A DNA stretch of 15,091 bases from Burkholderiales bacterium (GTDB taxonomy: Bacteria; Pseudomonadota; Gammaproteobacteria; Burkholderiales; Burkholderiaceae_C). Both the position numbers and the translations under genes were made by a program. Positions 7,079 to 14,226 of the stretch are shown one piece after another (the stretch's first letter is position 1; the number at the start of each line of letters is the position of its first letter). The stretch lies in contig JAABPT010000436.1 of assembly GCA_011391855.1 (NCBI GenBank), positions 1-15,091 of the forward strand. Reading direction: 5' to 3'. A model generated the notes under the pieces. That model was given only the letters and a program-made list of their open reading frames with translations, was not told where the DNA came from and made no database searches.

Positions 7079-7997
7079 GGCGCGCTCCGGCCGCCGCCAC
7101 GGGGGGGTGCTTCATCCACCAGGTCGACAGCGTCATGCCGGCCACGATGTGCCAGATGCCCCACCAGGCGGTGACGATGGCCATGCCGCCCAGGCCGCCG
7201 AAGAAGTTGAACACCAGCACCAGGCCGAGCCCGGAGTTCTGGATCCCGGTCTCGAAGGCCACGGCGCGGCAGTCGCGTTCGGACAACTTGGCGGCGCGCG
7301 CCAAGCCGTAGCCGCCGGCCAGCGCCAGTGCGTTGTGCACGAACACCACGACGACGACGAACTGCCCGTACTCGCGGAAGAAGGCCCAGTTCATCACCAG
7401 GGCACCGACGACGAAGCCGATCAGCACCAGCAGCGAGAAGTTGCGCATCGGGTTGTGCACCTTGCGCGCCAGCGCCGGGAAGCGGTGCGCGATGAACATG
7501 CCAGCCACCAGCGGCAGGCCCAGCAACATGGACACCTCGATCAGCATGTGCACCGGGTCGAGCGAGAACGAGCGCAGCAGCGCGTTCATGCCCGGGTCCA
7601 GCGAGCCCCAGAAGGTGACGTTCAAGGGCGTCAGGAACATCGCACCCACTGTCGACAGCGTGCTGATCGAAACCGAAAGCGCCGCGTTGCCGCCGGCCCG
7701 GTGGGTGAAGAAGTTGGAAATGTGGCCGGCCGGGCAAGACGACACCAGCAGCATGCCCAGGCCGATCGACGACATCGGCTTGATGATGAGGATCAGCACG
7801 AAGGTGAAGGCCGGGAACAGCAGGTGGTGGCTGACCAGGCCGATGGCCAGCGCCCGGGGCGTGCGCAGCGCGGCCTTGAAGTCGGCCACCCGGAGGTCGA
7901 GCGCAATGCCGAACATCACCAGCGCCAGCACCAGGCCGAGGCCCAATTGGGCTTGCGGGTTGAAGTTCAGTCGAACCTGGTCGATGGCTTCGCCCAT
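7071..7997 (-). CDS. Bile acid:sodium symporter (BASS) family transporter
   Basis: The protein (308 aa) is an inner-membrane secondary carrier with about nine or ten hydrophobic segments. It carries the two family hallmarks: SSCPAGHISNFF (86-97) in the first crossover region and ETGIQNSGLGL (249-259) in the second. The E249...Q253 spacing equals that of the sodium-site Glu/Gln pair known in bacterial ASBT homologues. Sodium-driven import of an organic anion is expected; bacterial members carry many substrates, including pantoate, keto acids and steroid-like compounds, so bile acid should not be assumed. GAGGAGA precedes the ATG by about 6 bases. It is the first gene of the four-gene minus-strand operon and faces the LysR remnant across 219 bases. 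Confidence 0.88.
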   Translation of the reverse strand: MGEAIDQVRLNFNPQAQLGLGLVLALVMFGIALDLRVADFKAALRTPRALAIGLVSHHLLFPAFTFVLILIIKPMSSIGLGMLLVSSCPAGHISNFFTHRAGGNAALSVSISTLSTVGAMFLTPLNVTFWGSLDPGMNALLRSFSLDPVHMLIEVSMLLGLPLVAGMFIAHRFPALARKVHNPMRNFSLLVLIGFVVGALVMNWAFFREYGQFVVVVVFVHNALALAGGYGLARAAKLSERDCRAVAFETGIQNSGLGLVLVFNFFGGLGGMAIVTAWWGIWHIVAGMTLSTWWMKHPPVAAAGARHE

Positions 7998-8051
7998 GGG
8001 TGTCTCCTCGTCGCTCTCGTCGCTTCTTACGCGGGCTTCGATCTGGCCCGG

Positions 8052-8073
8052 TTGGCGCGGATTGTGCCGCCAA
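8052..8073. promoter_or_regulatory. Inverted repeat, possible LysR-type operator
   Basis: TTGGCG (8052-8057) and CGCCAA (8068-8073) form a perfect 6-bp inverted repeat with a 10-base spacer, inside the 219-base gap between the divergent symporter gene and LysR remnant. Size and position fit a LysR-type binding site, which usually lies between the regulator and its divergent target. The assignment is inference; in such GC-rich DNA a 6-bp repeat can arise by chance, and I see no convincing -35/-10 pair near it. Confidence 0.25.
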
Positions 8074-8089
8074 GGGTGTTGGGCAGGCA

Positions 8090-8116
8090 GCGCCCGGTGC
8101 GCCCGGTGCGCCCGGT
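8090..8116 (+). repeat. Three tandem copies of a 9-bp unit
   Basis: GCGCCCGGT is repeated three times without mismatch in the gap between the symporter gene and the LysR remnant. No function is evident. It may be a slippage product in non-coding DNA. Confidence 0.6.
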
Positions 8117-8216
8117 GGCGTCATCCTCCGCCCATGGCGCAGTCCCTGGGGGCAACTTCTTCGCCCAGTCGGACCAGGCTTGCGGATTTCGCAAGCCATG
8201 AAGGCGGGAAGGCACC

Positions 8217-8306
8217 TTGAACGAGTTCGACCTGCGCGCCTGGCGGGCCTTTGCCAGCGTGGCCGAACACGGCAACCTGGCGCGCGCGGCCACCGCGCTG
8301 GAATCC
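8217..8306 (+). pseudogene. LysR-type transcriptional regulator, N-terminal remnant
   Basis: From a TTG at 8217, preceded by GGGAAGG, the frame reads FDLRAWRAFASVAEHGNLARAA, then TALE. This is the first helix and start of the helix-turn-helix of LysR-family regulators. The match ends at about codon 29, just before the expected QPA/PLSRQI recognition segment, and continues as unrelated Ser/Thr/Arg-rich sequence into the 3' end of trkH on the other strand. The rest of the DNA-binding domain and the whole effector domain (about 270 residues) are missing. It is divergent from the symporter operon, the usual position of a LysR regulator relative to its target. An in-frame stop at 8199-8201 rules out a longer N-terminus. 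Confidence 0.65.
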
Positions 8307-8333
8307 CGGACGACGGCGACTTCGACCGCGACT

Positions 8334-9788
8334 TCAGCGCCGCCAGAACGCCGGCGTGAACAGCACCAGCACGCTGAGCAGTTCCAGTCGCCCCAGCAAC
8401 ATGGCGAAGGTGCAGATCCAGGTCTGCAGGTCGCTCAGGCCGCCGTAGTTCAGCGCCGGGCCGACCTCGCCCAGGCCAGGGCCGATATTGTTGACGCAGG
8501 CGATGACGGCGGTGAAAGCGGTGACCACGTCCAGCCCGGTGAACAGAAGCGCCATCGTCAGGCCGACCAGCGTGGCGCCGTACATCATCATGTAGGCGAT
8601 CACGCTCTGCATCACGCGGTCGCTGACCGCGGCGCCGCCCAGCACCACCGGGTTGACCACGTTCGGGTGCACGATGCGAACCAGCTCGCGCCGCGACTGC
8701 TTCAGCAAGAGCAGCATGCGCACCATCTTGATGCCGCCGCCGGTGCTGCCGGCGCAGGTGGCGAAGCAGCCGAGCAGGATGATGTGCAGCGGCGCGAACA
8801 GCGGCCATACGGCGTAGTCGTGCGTGGCGTAGCCGGTGGTGGTGGCCACCGACACGACGTGAAACGCGGTGTGGCGCAGCGCCAGGGCGTAGTCGGTATA
8901 GCCGCCGAACAGCACCAGGTAGACAGAGATCAGCGCCACGCTGCCCAGCAGCACGGCGTAGAAGGCCCGCGCTTCGGCATTGCGCCACAGCGGCGCCAGC
9001 GAGCGCGAACGCCAGGCCACGAAATACAAGACCAGGCTGACGCCCGACAGCAGCATGAAGAACACCGCCACGGCCTCGATGGCCGGTGAATTCCAGTAGC
9101 CCAGGCTGAGGTCGTGCGAAGAGAAGCCGCCCAGGCTGACCGTGGTGCACATGTGCATGAAGGCGTCTTCCCAGCTCATGCCGGCGGCGCGGTAGGCCAG
9201 CGTGCAGGCCACCGCCAGCAGGCCGTAGGCGACCCAGATCGCGCGCGCGGTGTCGGCGATGCGCGGCGTGAGCTTCTGGTCCTTCATCGGCCCGGCCATC
9301 TCGGCCTTGTAGAGCTGGGTGCCGCCCACGCCCAGCAGCGGCAGGATGGCCACCGCCAGCACGATGATGCCCAGCCCGCCGACGAACATCATGAAGCAGC
9401 GCCACACATTCACCGACAGCGGCAGGTCGTCCAGGCCGCTGAAGACCGTGGCGCCAGTGGCGGTGATCGCCGACATGGCCTCGAAATAGGCGTCAGTGGC
9501 GCTGGCGCCGGGGATCGCCAGCCACAGCGGCAACGCACCGAAGGCCGGCAGCACGAGCCAGGTCAGGCCCACCAGCACGAAGCCGTCGCGCGGCTGCAGT
9601 TCGCGCCTGAAGCGGCGCGTCACCAGGCTCAAGCCCAGGCCGCAGGCCAGCGTGATGCCGGTGGCCAGCACGAAGGCGTCCTCGGCCGCGTCGTGCCGCG
9701 TCAGCGTGAAAGCCAGCGGTACCGCCATCATCAAGGCGAACAGCACGACCAGGCGGCCAACCAGCGCGACGACCGGGAGCAGGCTCAT
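8334..9788 (-). CDS. trkH: Trk potassium uptake system, membrane subunit TrkH
   Basis: The protein (484 aa) is the ion-conducting inner-membrane subunit of the Trk K+ uptake system and works with the cytoplasmic NAD-binding TrkA. All four selectivity-filter/pore repeats are visible: ITATGATV (108-115), TTVSLGGFS (215-223), TTTGYATHD (316-324) and VNNIGPGLG (432-440). GGLGIIVLAVAILPLLGVGG and the cytoplasmic-loop CAGSTGGGIKMVR are also family hallmarks, and the LFTPAFWRR end is typical. Length is normal. Its ATG overlaps the trkA stop by one base (TGATG), giving tight translational coupling. Its 3' end lies about 30 bases from the LysR remnant on the other strand, with no clear terminator between them. 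Confidence 0.96.
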   Translation of the reverse strand: MSLLPVVALVGRLVVLFALMMAVPLAFTLTRHDAAEDAFVLATGITLACGLGLSLVTRRFRRELQPRDGFVLVGLTWLVLPAFGALPLWLAIPGASATDAYFEAMSAITATGATVFSGLDDLPLSVNVWRCFMMFVGGLGIIVLAVAILPLLGVGGTQLYKAEMAGPMKDQKLTPRIADTARAIWVAYGLLAVACTLAYRAAGMSWEDAFMHMCTTVSLGGFSSHDLSLGYWNSPAIEAVAVFFMLLSGVSLVLYFVAWRSRSLAPLWRNAEARAFYAVLLGSVALISVYLVLFGGYTDYALALRHTAFHVVSVATTTGYATHDYAVWPLFAPLHIILLGCFATCAGSTGGGIKMVRMLLLLKQSRRELVRIVHPNVVNPVVLGGAAVSDRVMQSVIAYMMMYGATLVGLTMALLFTGLDVVTAFTAVIACVNNIGPGLGEVGPALNYGGLSDLQTWICTFAMLLGRLELLSVLVLFTPAFWRR

Positions 9789-11212
9789 CAGAAGAGAAAG
9801 GTCGCGCCGACCTGGAACAGTTTCTCGACCTCGCGCACCATGCGCTTGCGCGGCACGAAGACGATGACGTGGTCGTTGGTTTCGATCACCGTGTCGCGGT
9901 GGGCGATGATGACCTGCGGCCGCGCCTCGGCGCCGGCGTCGCTGCCGTCGGGGCGGTGCAGGCCGCGCACGATGGCGCCAACCTGTGCGCCCGCGGGCAG
10001 GCCGACTTCGCCGATGGGGCGGCCGGCCAGGCGGCAGGTCTTGCGGTCGCCGCGCACGATGGCCTCCATGGCCTCGGCGGCGCCGCGGCGCAGGCTGTGC
10101 ACGGCCGCCACGTCGCCGCGGCGCACGTAGGCCAGCAGCTCGCCGATGACGGCGTGGCTGGGCGCGATGGCGATGTCGATCTGCGAGCCCTGCACCAGGT
10201 CGGCATAGGCGCGGCGGTTGATGAGCGCCAGCACGCGCCGCGCGCCCATGCGCTTGGCCAGCAGGCAGGACATGATGTTGTCCTCGTCGTCGCTGGTCAG
10301 CGCCAGGAACATGTCCATCTCGTCGACGTTCTCGTCGCCGAGCAGGTCTTCGTCGGTGGCGTCGCCGTGCAGCACCAGCACCGAGGGCGGCAGCTCGGTG
10401 GCCAGGTATTCGCAGCGCGTGTGCTGCGGCTCGATGAGCTTGAGCTGGTACTCGCCGTGGATCTCGCGCGCCAGCCGCAGCCCGACCTTGCCGCCGCCGG
10501 CGATCATGATGCGTTTCACAGGCCGGTCGACCTGGGTCAGCGCCCCCAGCACGGCGCGGATGTGCTCGGTGGCGGCGAGCACGAAGACCTCGTCGCCGGT
10601 CTCGATGCGGGTGTCACCGTCCAGCGACCGGAGCGCCTTGTCCAGCCGATAGATGGCCACGATGCGCATGTCGGCGCCGGGCACCAGGGCCGGGATCTCG
10701 GCCAGGCCGTGCTGCACCAGCAGGCTGCCGGCCACCGCGCGCACGGCGATCAGGCTCACCAGGCCGTCGGCGAACTCCAGCACCTGCAGCGCCTGCGGGT
10801 ACTGCACGAGCTTGCGGATGTAGGCGGTGACGCTTTGCTCGGGACAGATCACCTGGTCGACGGCGAAGCCGTTGCGTTCCAGCATCGGGCTGCCCTGCGT
10901 GTATTCGGGGCTGCGCACGCGCGCGATGCGCGTCGGCACGTTGAACAGGTCGTGCGCCACCTTGCACACCACGAGGTTGGTCTCGTCCTGCGGTGCGCAG
11001 GCGATGATCATGTCGGCGTCGTCGGCGCCGGCGTCGCGCAGCACCGAGGGCTGGATGCCGTTGCCGACCACGCCGCGCAGGTCCAGGCGGTCCTGCAGCA
11101 TGCGCAGCCGCACCGGGTCGGTGTCGATGACCGTGATGTCGTTCTTTTCCGAGACCAGGCTCTCGGCCACGCTTTCGCCCACACGGCCGGCGCCCAGGAT
11201 GAGGATCTTCAT
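9788..11212 (-). CDS. trkA: Trk potassium uptake system, NAD-binding subunit TrkA
   Basis: The protein (474 aa) is the peripheral gating subunit that binds NAD(H)/nucleotides and controls TrkH. It has the double layout of TrkA: RCK-N with GAGRVG (7-12) and acidic ID-T-D (29-32), an RCK-C domain to about 225, then a second RCK-N with GGGKVG (239-244) and a second RCK-C to the end. A Gly/Ala/Asp-rich stretch (about 421-432, PDGSDAGAEARP) in the last domain is a small loop expansion that should not harm the fold. The start ATG lies in the stop codon of the DUF3482 gene (ATGA). No separate ribosome binding site is obvious, so translation probably depends on re-initiation. trkH follows with a one-base overlap. 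Confidence 0.96.
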   Translation of the reverse strand: MKILILGAGRVGESVAESLVSEKNDITVIDTDPVRLRMLQDRLDLRGVVGNGIQPSVLRDAGADDADMIIACAPQDETNLVVCKVAHDLFNVPTRIARVRSPEYTQGSPMLERNGFAVDQVICPEQSVTAYIRKLVQYPQALQVLEFADGLVSLIAVRAVAGSLLVQHGLAEIPALVPGADMRIVAIYRLDKALRSLDGDTRIETGDEVFVLAATEHIRAVLGALTQVDRPVKRIMIAGGGKVGLRLAREIHGEYQLKLIEPQHTRCEYLATELPPSVLVLHGDATDEDLLGDENVDEMDMFLALTSDDEDNIMSCLLAKRMGARRVLALINRRAYADLVQGSQIDIAIAPSHAVIGELLAYVRRGDVAAVHSLRRGAAEAMEAIVRGDRKTCRLAGRPIGEVGLPAGAQVGAIVRGLHRPDGSDAGAEARPQVIIAHRDTVIETNDHVIVFVPRKRMVREVEKLFQVGATFLF

Positions 11213-12690
11213 GGCGGCGGATTATGGGAGCCGGGATACAGGCGCTGCAGTGCGGCGCTGGCGGCGGCGGCCAGCAGCGGCTGCAGCGCGACGGCCAGGC
11301 GCTCGGCCTCGCCCGCGTTGTCGACACGGTCGCTGCGGCCGGCCCACAGCGCGGCCAGCGCCGCCTGCCGCGGGGCCAGCGCTTCGGCCACCGTCGCCGC
11401 CCAGTGCGGCGGCGCCTCGCCCTGCACCCATTCGCCGCGGCCGCGGCCGAAGTGCGCCACCGCCAGGTAGCGCAGCAGCGCCGCCTCCACCAGCGGCGCC
11501 ATCGCCGCGTCGCCCCACGCCACCCAGCTGCGGCCGGTGCCGCGCACGACATTGATGCCGCGCGCCAGCCCGGCGGCCCCCAGGGCGCCGATCAGCCCGC
11601 CGGCGATGAGGCCGCCGCCGAGCGTGAGGCCGCCGCTGGCGATGTCGGCCTTCAGCCCGGCCAGCGCGCCAGTGACGGCGCCGCCCAGGATGGCGGCCTT
11701 GCCTTCGGGAACACGCTCGTGGCGTGCGAACTGGCCCGCCACGCGGTCCAGGATTTCGCCCTGCGCCTGGCCTTCCAGGCCGTGCAGTTCGATCAACCGC
11801 GTGGTGCTCTGGCGCACCTCGGCTTCCAACGCCGCCGCCAGGCGCTGCTGCGCGGCCGTGGCAGGGTCGGCTGCAGCGTCGGCGTCGAGACGCCGCGCCA
11901 CGGCACCGCCGATCTGGCGCAGGCGCTGGCCGATGCCCGCGCCCTCGGCCACGGTTTCACGCGCCGCCGCGGTGCGCGCCAGGCTGGCGGCCAGCACCTG
12001 CATGGCCTCTTCGAAGGTCTGCTGGCGCCGCGCGCGCCAGGCCGCGGCCAGCCGCGCCATGGCCTCGGCGCGGTCGCCCTGCAGCGCGGCCTGCACGGCC
12101 TGCAGCAGCGTGGCCTCGTGCACCCAGCAGCGCGCGAAGGCGTCCAGCGGCAGCACGCCCTGCACCAGCGGCCAGCGTGCCAGGTGGGCACGCCAGGCGT
12201 CGACATCGGCCGCTTCCTCCGCGGCCGTGCGCGGCGCGCCCAACTGGTTGAGCAGCACCAGCACCGGCTTGCCGACCCAGGCCAGCAGGTCCATCTCGGG
12301 CGCCACATAACCGGCGGTCTGCGGCGACTCGGCGGCATTCACGAGGTACAGCACCACATCGCTCTCGGCCTGCACGTGGCGCAGCGCCTGCTGGCTGGCC
12401 CAGAAGCTGTGGTCGCGCCAACGGTCCCAGACCTCGCTGAGGAACCAGCCCAACGGCTGGCCGCGTTGCCGCATGCGCTTGGCCAGGCGCGCGCTGTCGC
12501 CGAAGCCGGGGGTGTCCCACAGGCGCAGGCGGTCGCCCTCGGGCGTGGCCAGGAGGTCGTGGCCGTCGGCGAACTGCGTCACGTGCGGAGCGTCGCGCAC
12601 CACGCCCACGTCGGTGCCGAGCAGCGTGCGCGCCAGCGTCGTCTTGCCGGCGTTGGTATGCGAGACCAGGCTCAGGGTGACGGTGGTCAT
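11209..12690 (-). CDS. DUF3482 domain GTPase-like protein
   Basis: The protein (493 aa) has an N-terminal Era/YfjP-type GTPase domain and a C-terminal DUF3482 region. SHTNAGKTT (10-18) is the P-loop with Ser in place of the usual first Gly. T38 (PHVTQF) may serve as the switch I Thr. DTPG (59-62) is G3. The expected G4 NKxD appears as NQLG (148-151), so guanine specificity may be altered. Residues 332-382 are a glycine-zipper-like hydrophobic stretch that could insert in or lie on a membrane. I start at the ATG at 12688-12690, where family similarity begins; a longer open frame to 13041 lies within the DUF2868 gene and looks like shadow. It follows DUF2868 by 16 bases and overlaps trkA by 4. 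The biological role is unknown. Confidence 0.88.
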   Translation of the reverse strand: MTTVTLSLVSHTNAGKTTLARTLLGTDVGVVRDAPHVTQFADGHDLLATPEGDRLRLWDTPGFGDSARLAKRMRQRGQPLGWFLSEVWDRWRDHSFWASQQALRHVQAESDVVLYLVNAAESPQTAGYVAPEMDLLAWVGKPVLVLLNQLGAPRTAAEEAADVDAWRAHLARWPLVQGVLPLDAFARCWVHEATLLQAVQAALQGDRAEAMARLAAAWRARRQQTFEEAMQVLAASLARTAAARETVAEGAGIGQRLRQIGGAVARRLDADAAADPATAAQQRLAAALEAEVRQSTTRLIELHGLEGQAQGEILDRVAGQFARHERVPEGKAAILGGAVTGALAGLKADIASGGLTLGGGLIAGGLIGALGAAGLARGINVVRGTGRSWVAWGDAAMAPLVEAALLRYLAVAHFGRGRGEWVQGEAPPHWAATVAEALAPRQAALAALWAGRSDRVDNAGEAERLAVALQPLLAAAASAALQRLYPGSHNPPP

Positions 12691-12706
12691 GGCGGGGCGG
12701 CGAAGG

Positions 12707-14140
12707 TCAACGCGACAGCGCAGCCTCGACGGCGGCTTCGGCGGCCGCCAGGTCGGGCGCGTCCAGCGCCGCGGCGGCGAAGCCCACGCCGTGGGCATCG
12801 GCCATCTGCTGCCAGGCCTGGCGCCGCTCTGCCCCGCGCGAAGGCAGGCCGGCAAAGCGGCGGTCGAAGGCGGTGGCATCGGCCAGCAGCAGCAGCGGCA
12901 CGCCGGGTGCGGCCGCCTGCAGCGACTGCAGGAAGCGGCCGTGGGTGTCTTCCTCGGGCGTGGCACCCAGTTCCACGAGCGCGAGCCGCAGTGTCGTTTC
13001 CGCTTCCGGCGCGATGCCCTGGGCCGCCTCTTCTTCGCCATACGGCGTGGCCGCTGCCAGCGTCAGCTGCAGGCCCGGGCCGAATACCTGCGCCAACAGC
13101 GCGCGCAGGCCCAGCGCCGCCTGCGCGCCGGGTGCGGCACCGTGCGGCAGCACCTGCACGCGCGGCGTGCCGCCTCGGTGTTCGCGCAGCAGGCGCTGGA
13201 AATAGGGGTCGTCGCGCGGCAGCGCCACGTGGCGCGACAGCCAGCCCGCGCGGCCGCCCGACCACAGCGCCAGCGCCAGCCGCGGCGCCACCACGAACAA
13301 GGCCAGCATCGCCGCGTAAAGGTGGATCCAGGGTGCGGCCACGCCCGTGGCCGCGCCTGCAGGGCCGACGCGCAGTGCCTCCAGCGCAGCGGCGTCGGGC
13401 ACCGCGATGCCGGTCAGCGCCACCGCCGGCGCCAGCAGCGCGGCGAGCACCGCCTGCACGGTGGCGGCGTCGAGGAAGGTGCTCTGCCAGCCGACACGGA
13501 AGTCGAGCACCAGACCGCGCAGGTACAGCCCGGCCACGACGCCTGCGGCCAGCGCCGCCGCCGCCAGGTGCAGCAGCAGCGCCGCGCGTGCCACCGTCAG
13601 CGGCCAGCCGTGGCGCGCCCAGGCCTGGCCACAGGCCTGCAAGGGCGCGCTGCCCCCAGGCGCGCTTGCGAGACGCCGCGCCAGCCAGGCGCGGGCCCGC
13701 TTGGGCACCACCGCGGCCGGCAGCAGCAGGCTGAGGTAAACGACAAGGTTCCAGGCGATCAGCACCCAGACCGGCGGCGCCAGCAGGTTGATGTGCTGGC
13801 TGCCGTCCACCGCATTCACCGCCAGCCCGAGCACCAGCCCCAGCAGCAGCGCCAGCAGCGTCCAGCCCGGGCGCCAGAAGCGCCGCGCCAGCCAGCGTGC
13901 CGCCGACTTGTCGCGCGGGGCCAGCACGTGCAGGGCATGCCTGGCGCGTTCGTCCAGGTAGCGCTCGGGGGCGGCGTCGGCCGGAGTCGTCTCGCGCGCC
14001 AGCCGCGTCACCAGGGCACGGTCTTCCGCAGCCCACGCCTTGCCGTCGGCCGGGCCGGTTTCGAAGGCCTGCACCATGAGCACGCGGCGTGCGGCGGCTT
14101 CGTCGAGGAAGAAGGAAGAGGGGTTCACGGTCCGGCTCAC
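12707..14140 (-). CDS. DUF2868 domain membrane protein
   Basis: The protein (477 aa) is the usual partner of DUF3482 GTPase-like proteins and is encoded just upstream of one here. It has a soluble N-terminus (LDEAAARRVLMVQAFE, RYLDERAR), about four or five hydrophobic segments (roughly 92-111, 121-142, 181-207, 226-246, 268-292), and a soluble C-terminus of about 180 residues with VQVLPHGAAPG and a strand-rich core. I chose the GTG at 14138-14140 because the longer frame to 14290 would run over the acyl-CoA dehydrogenase gene. The GTG four codons further in is an alternative, and the ribosome binding site is weak (AGGCGG). It opens the DUF2868-DUF3482-trkA-trkH operon. Biochemical function is unknown. 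Confidence 0.85.
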   Translation of the reverse strand: MSRTVNPSSFFLDEAAARRVLMVQAFETGPADGKAWAAEDRALVTRLARETTPADAAPERYLDERARHALHVLAPRDKSAARWLARRFWRPGWTLLALLLGLVLGLAVNAVDGSQHINLLAPPVWVLIAWNLVVYLSLLLPAAVVPKRARAWLARRLASAPGGSAPLQACGQAWARHGWPLTVARAALLLHLAAAALAAGVVAGLYLRGLVLDFRVGWQSTFLDAATVQAVLAALLAPAVALTGIAVPDAAALEALRVGPAGAATGVAAPWIHLYAAMLALFVVAPRLALALWSGGRAGWLSRHVALPRDDPYFQRLLREHRGGTPRVQVLPHGAAPGAQAALGLRALLAQVFGPGLQLTLAAATPYGEEEAAQGIAPEAETTLRLALVELGATPEEDTHGRFLQSLQAAAPGVPLLLLADATAFDRRFAGLPSRGAERRQAWQQMADAHGVGFAAAALDAPDLAAAEAAVEAALSR

Positions 14141-14226
14141 TGTACCGCCTGTGCGACTGCAGCCGAAAAGAGGCCCGCAACAGAGCCCGGACCGGATCAG
14201 GCGGGGCGGTGCCGGCCCGAACCCGC

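Noticed and set aside
8307..8359. Continuation of the LysR remnant in another frame (DDGDFDRDFSAARTPA)
   Set aside because: It does not match the next part of a LysR helix-turn-helix, so a simple frameshift does not restore the gene.
12691..13041. Upstream start that would lengthen the DUF3482 protein by 117 residues
   Set aside because: The added part is Arg/Pro/Cys-rich and overlaps the DUF2868 gene in another frame; the GTPase fold starts at the ATG at 12690.
11224..13734. Very long open frame (836 codons) on the plus strand
   Set aside because: It is antisense to the DUF3482 and DUF2868 genes, Arg/Ala/Pro/Gln/His-rich and without any family motif: a typical shadow in high-GC DNA.
14141..14226. 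GGCGGG...CCCGCC pairing as a terminator for the acyl-CoA dehydrogenase gene
   Set aside because: The loop is long, there is no T-tract, and similar pairings are common in such GC-rich DNA.
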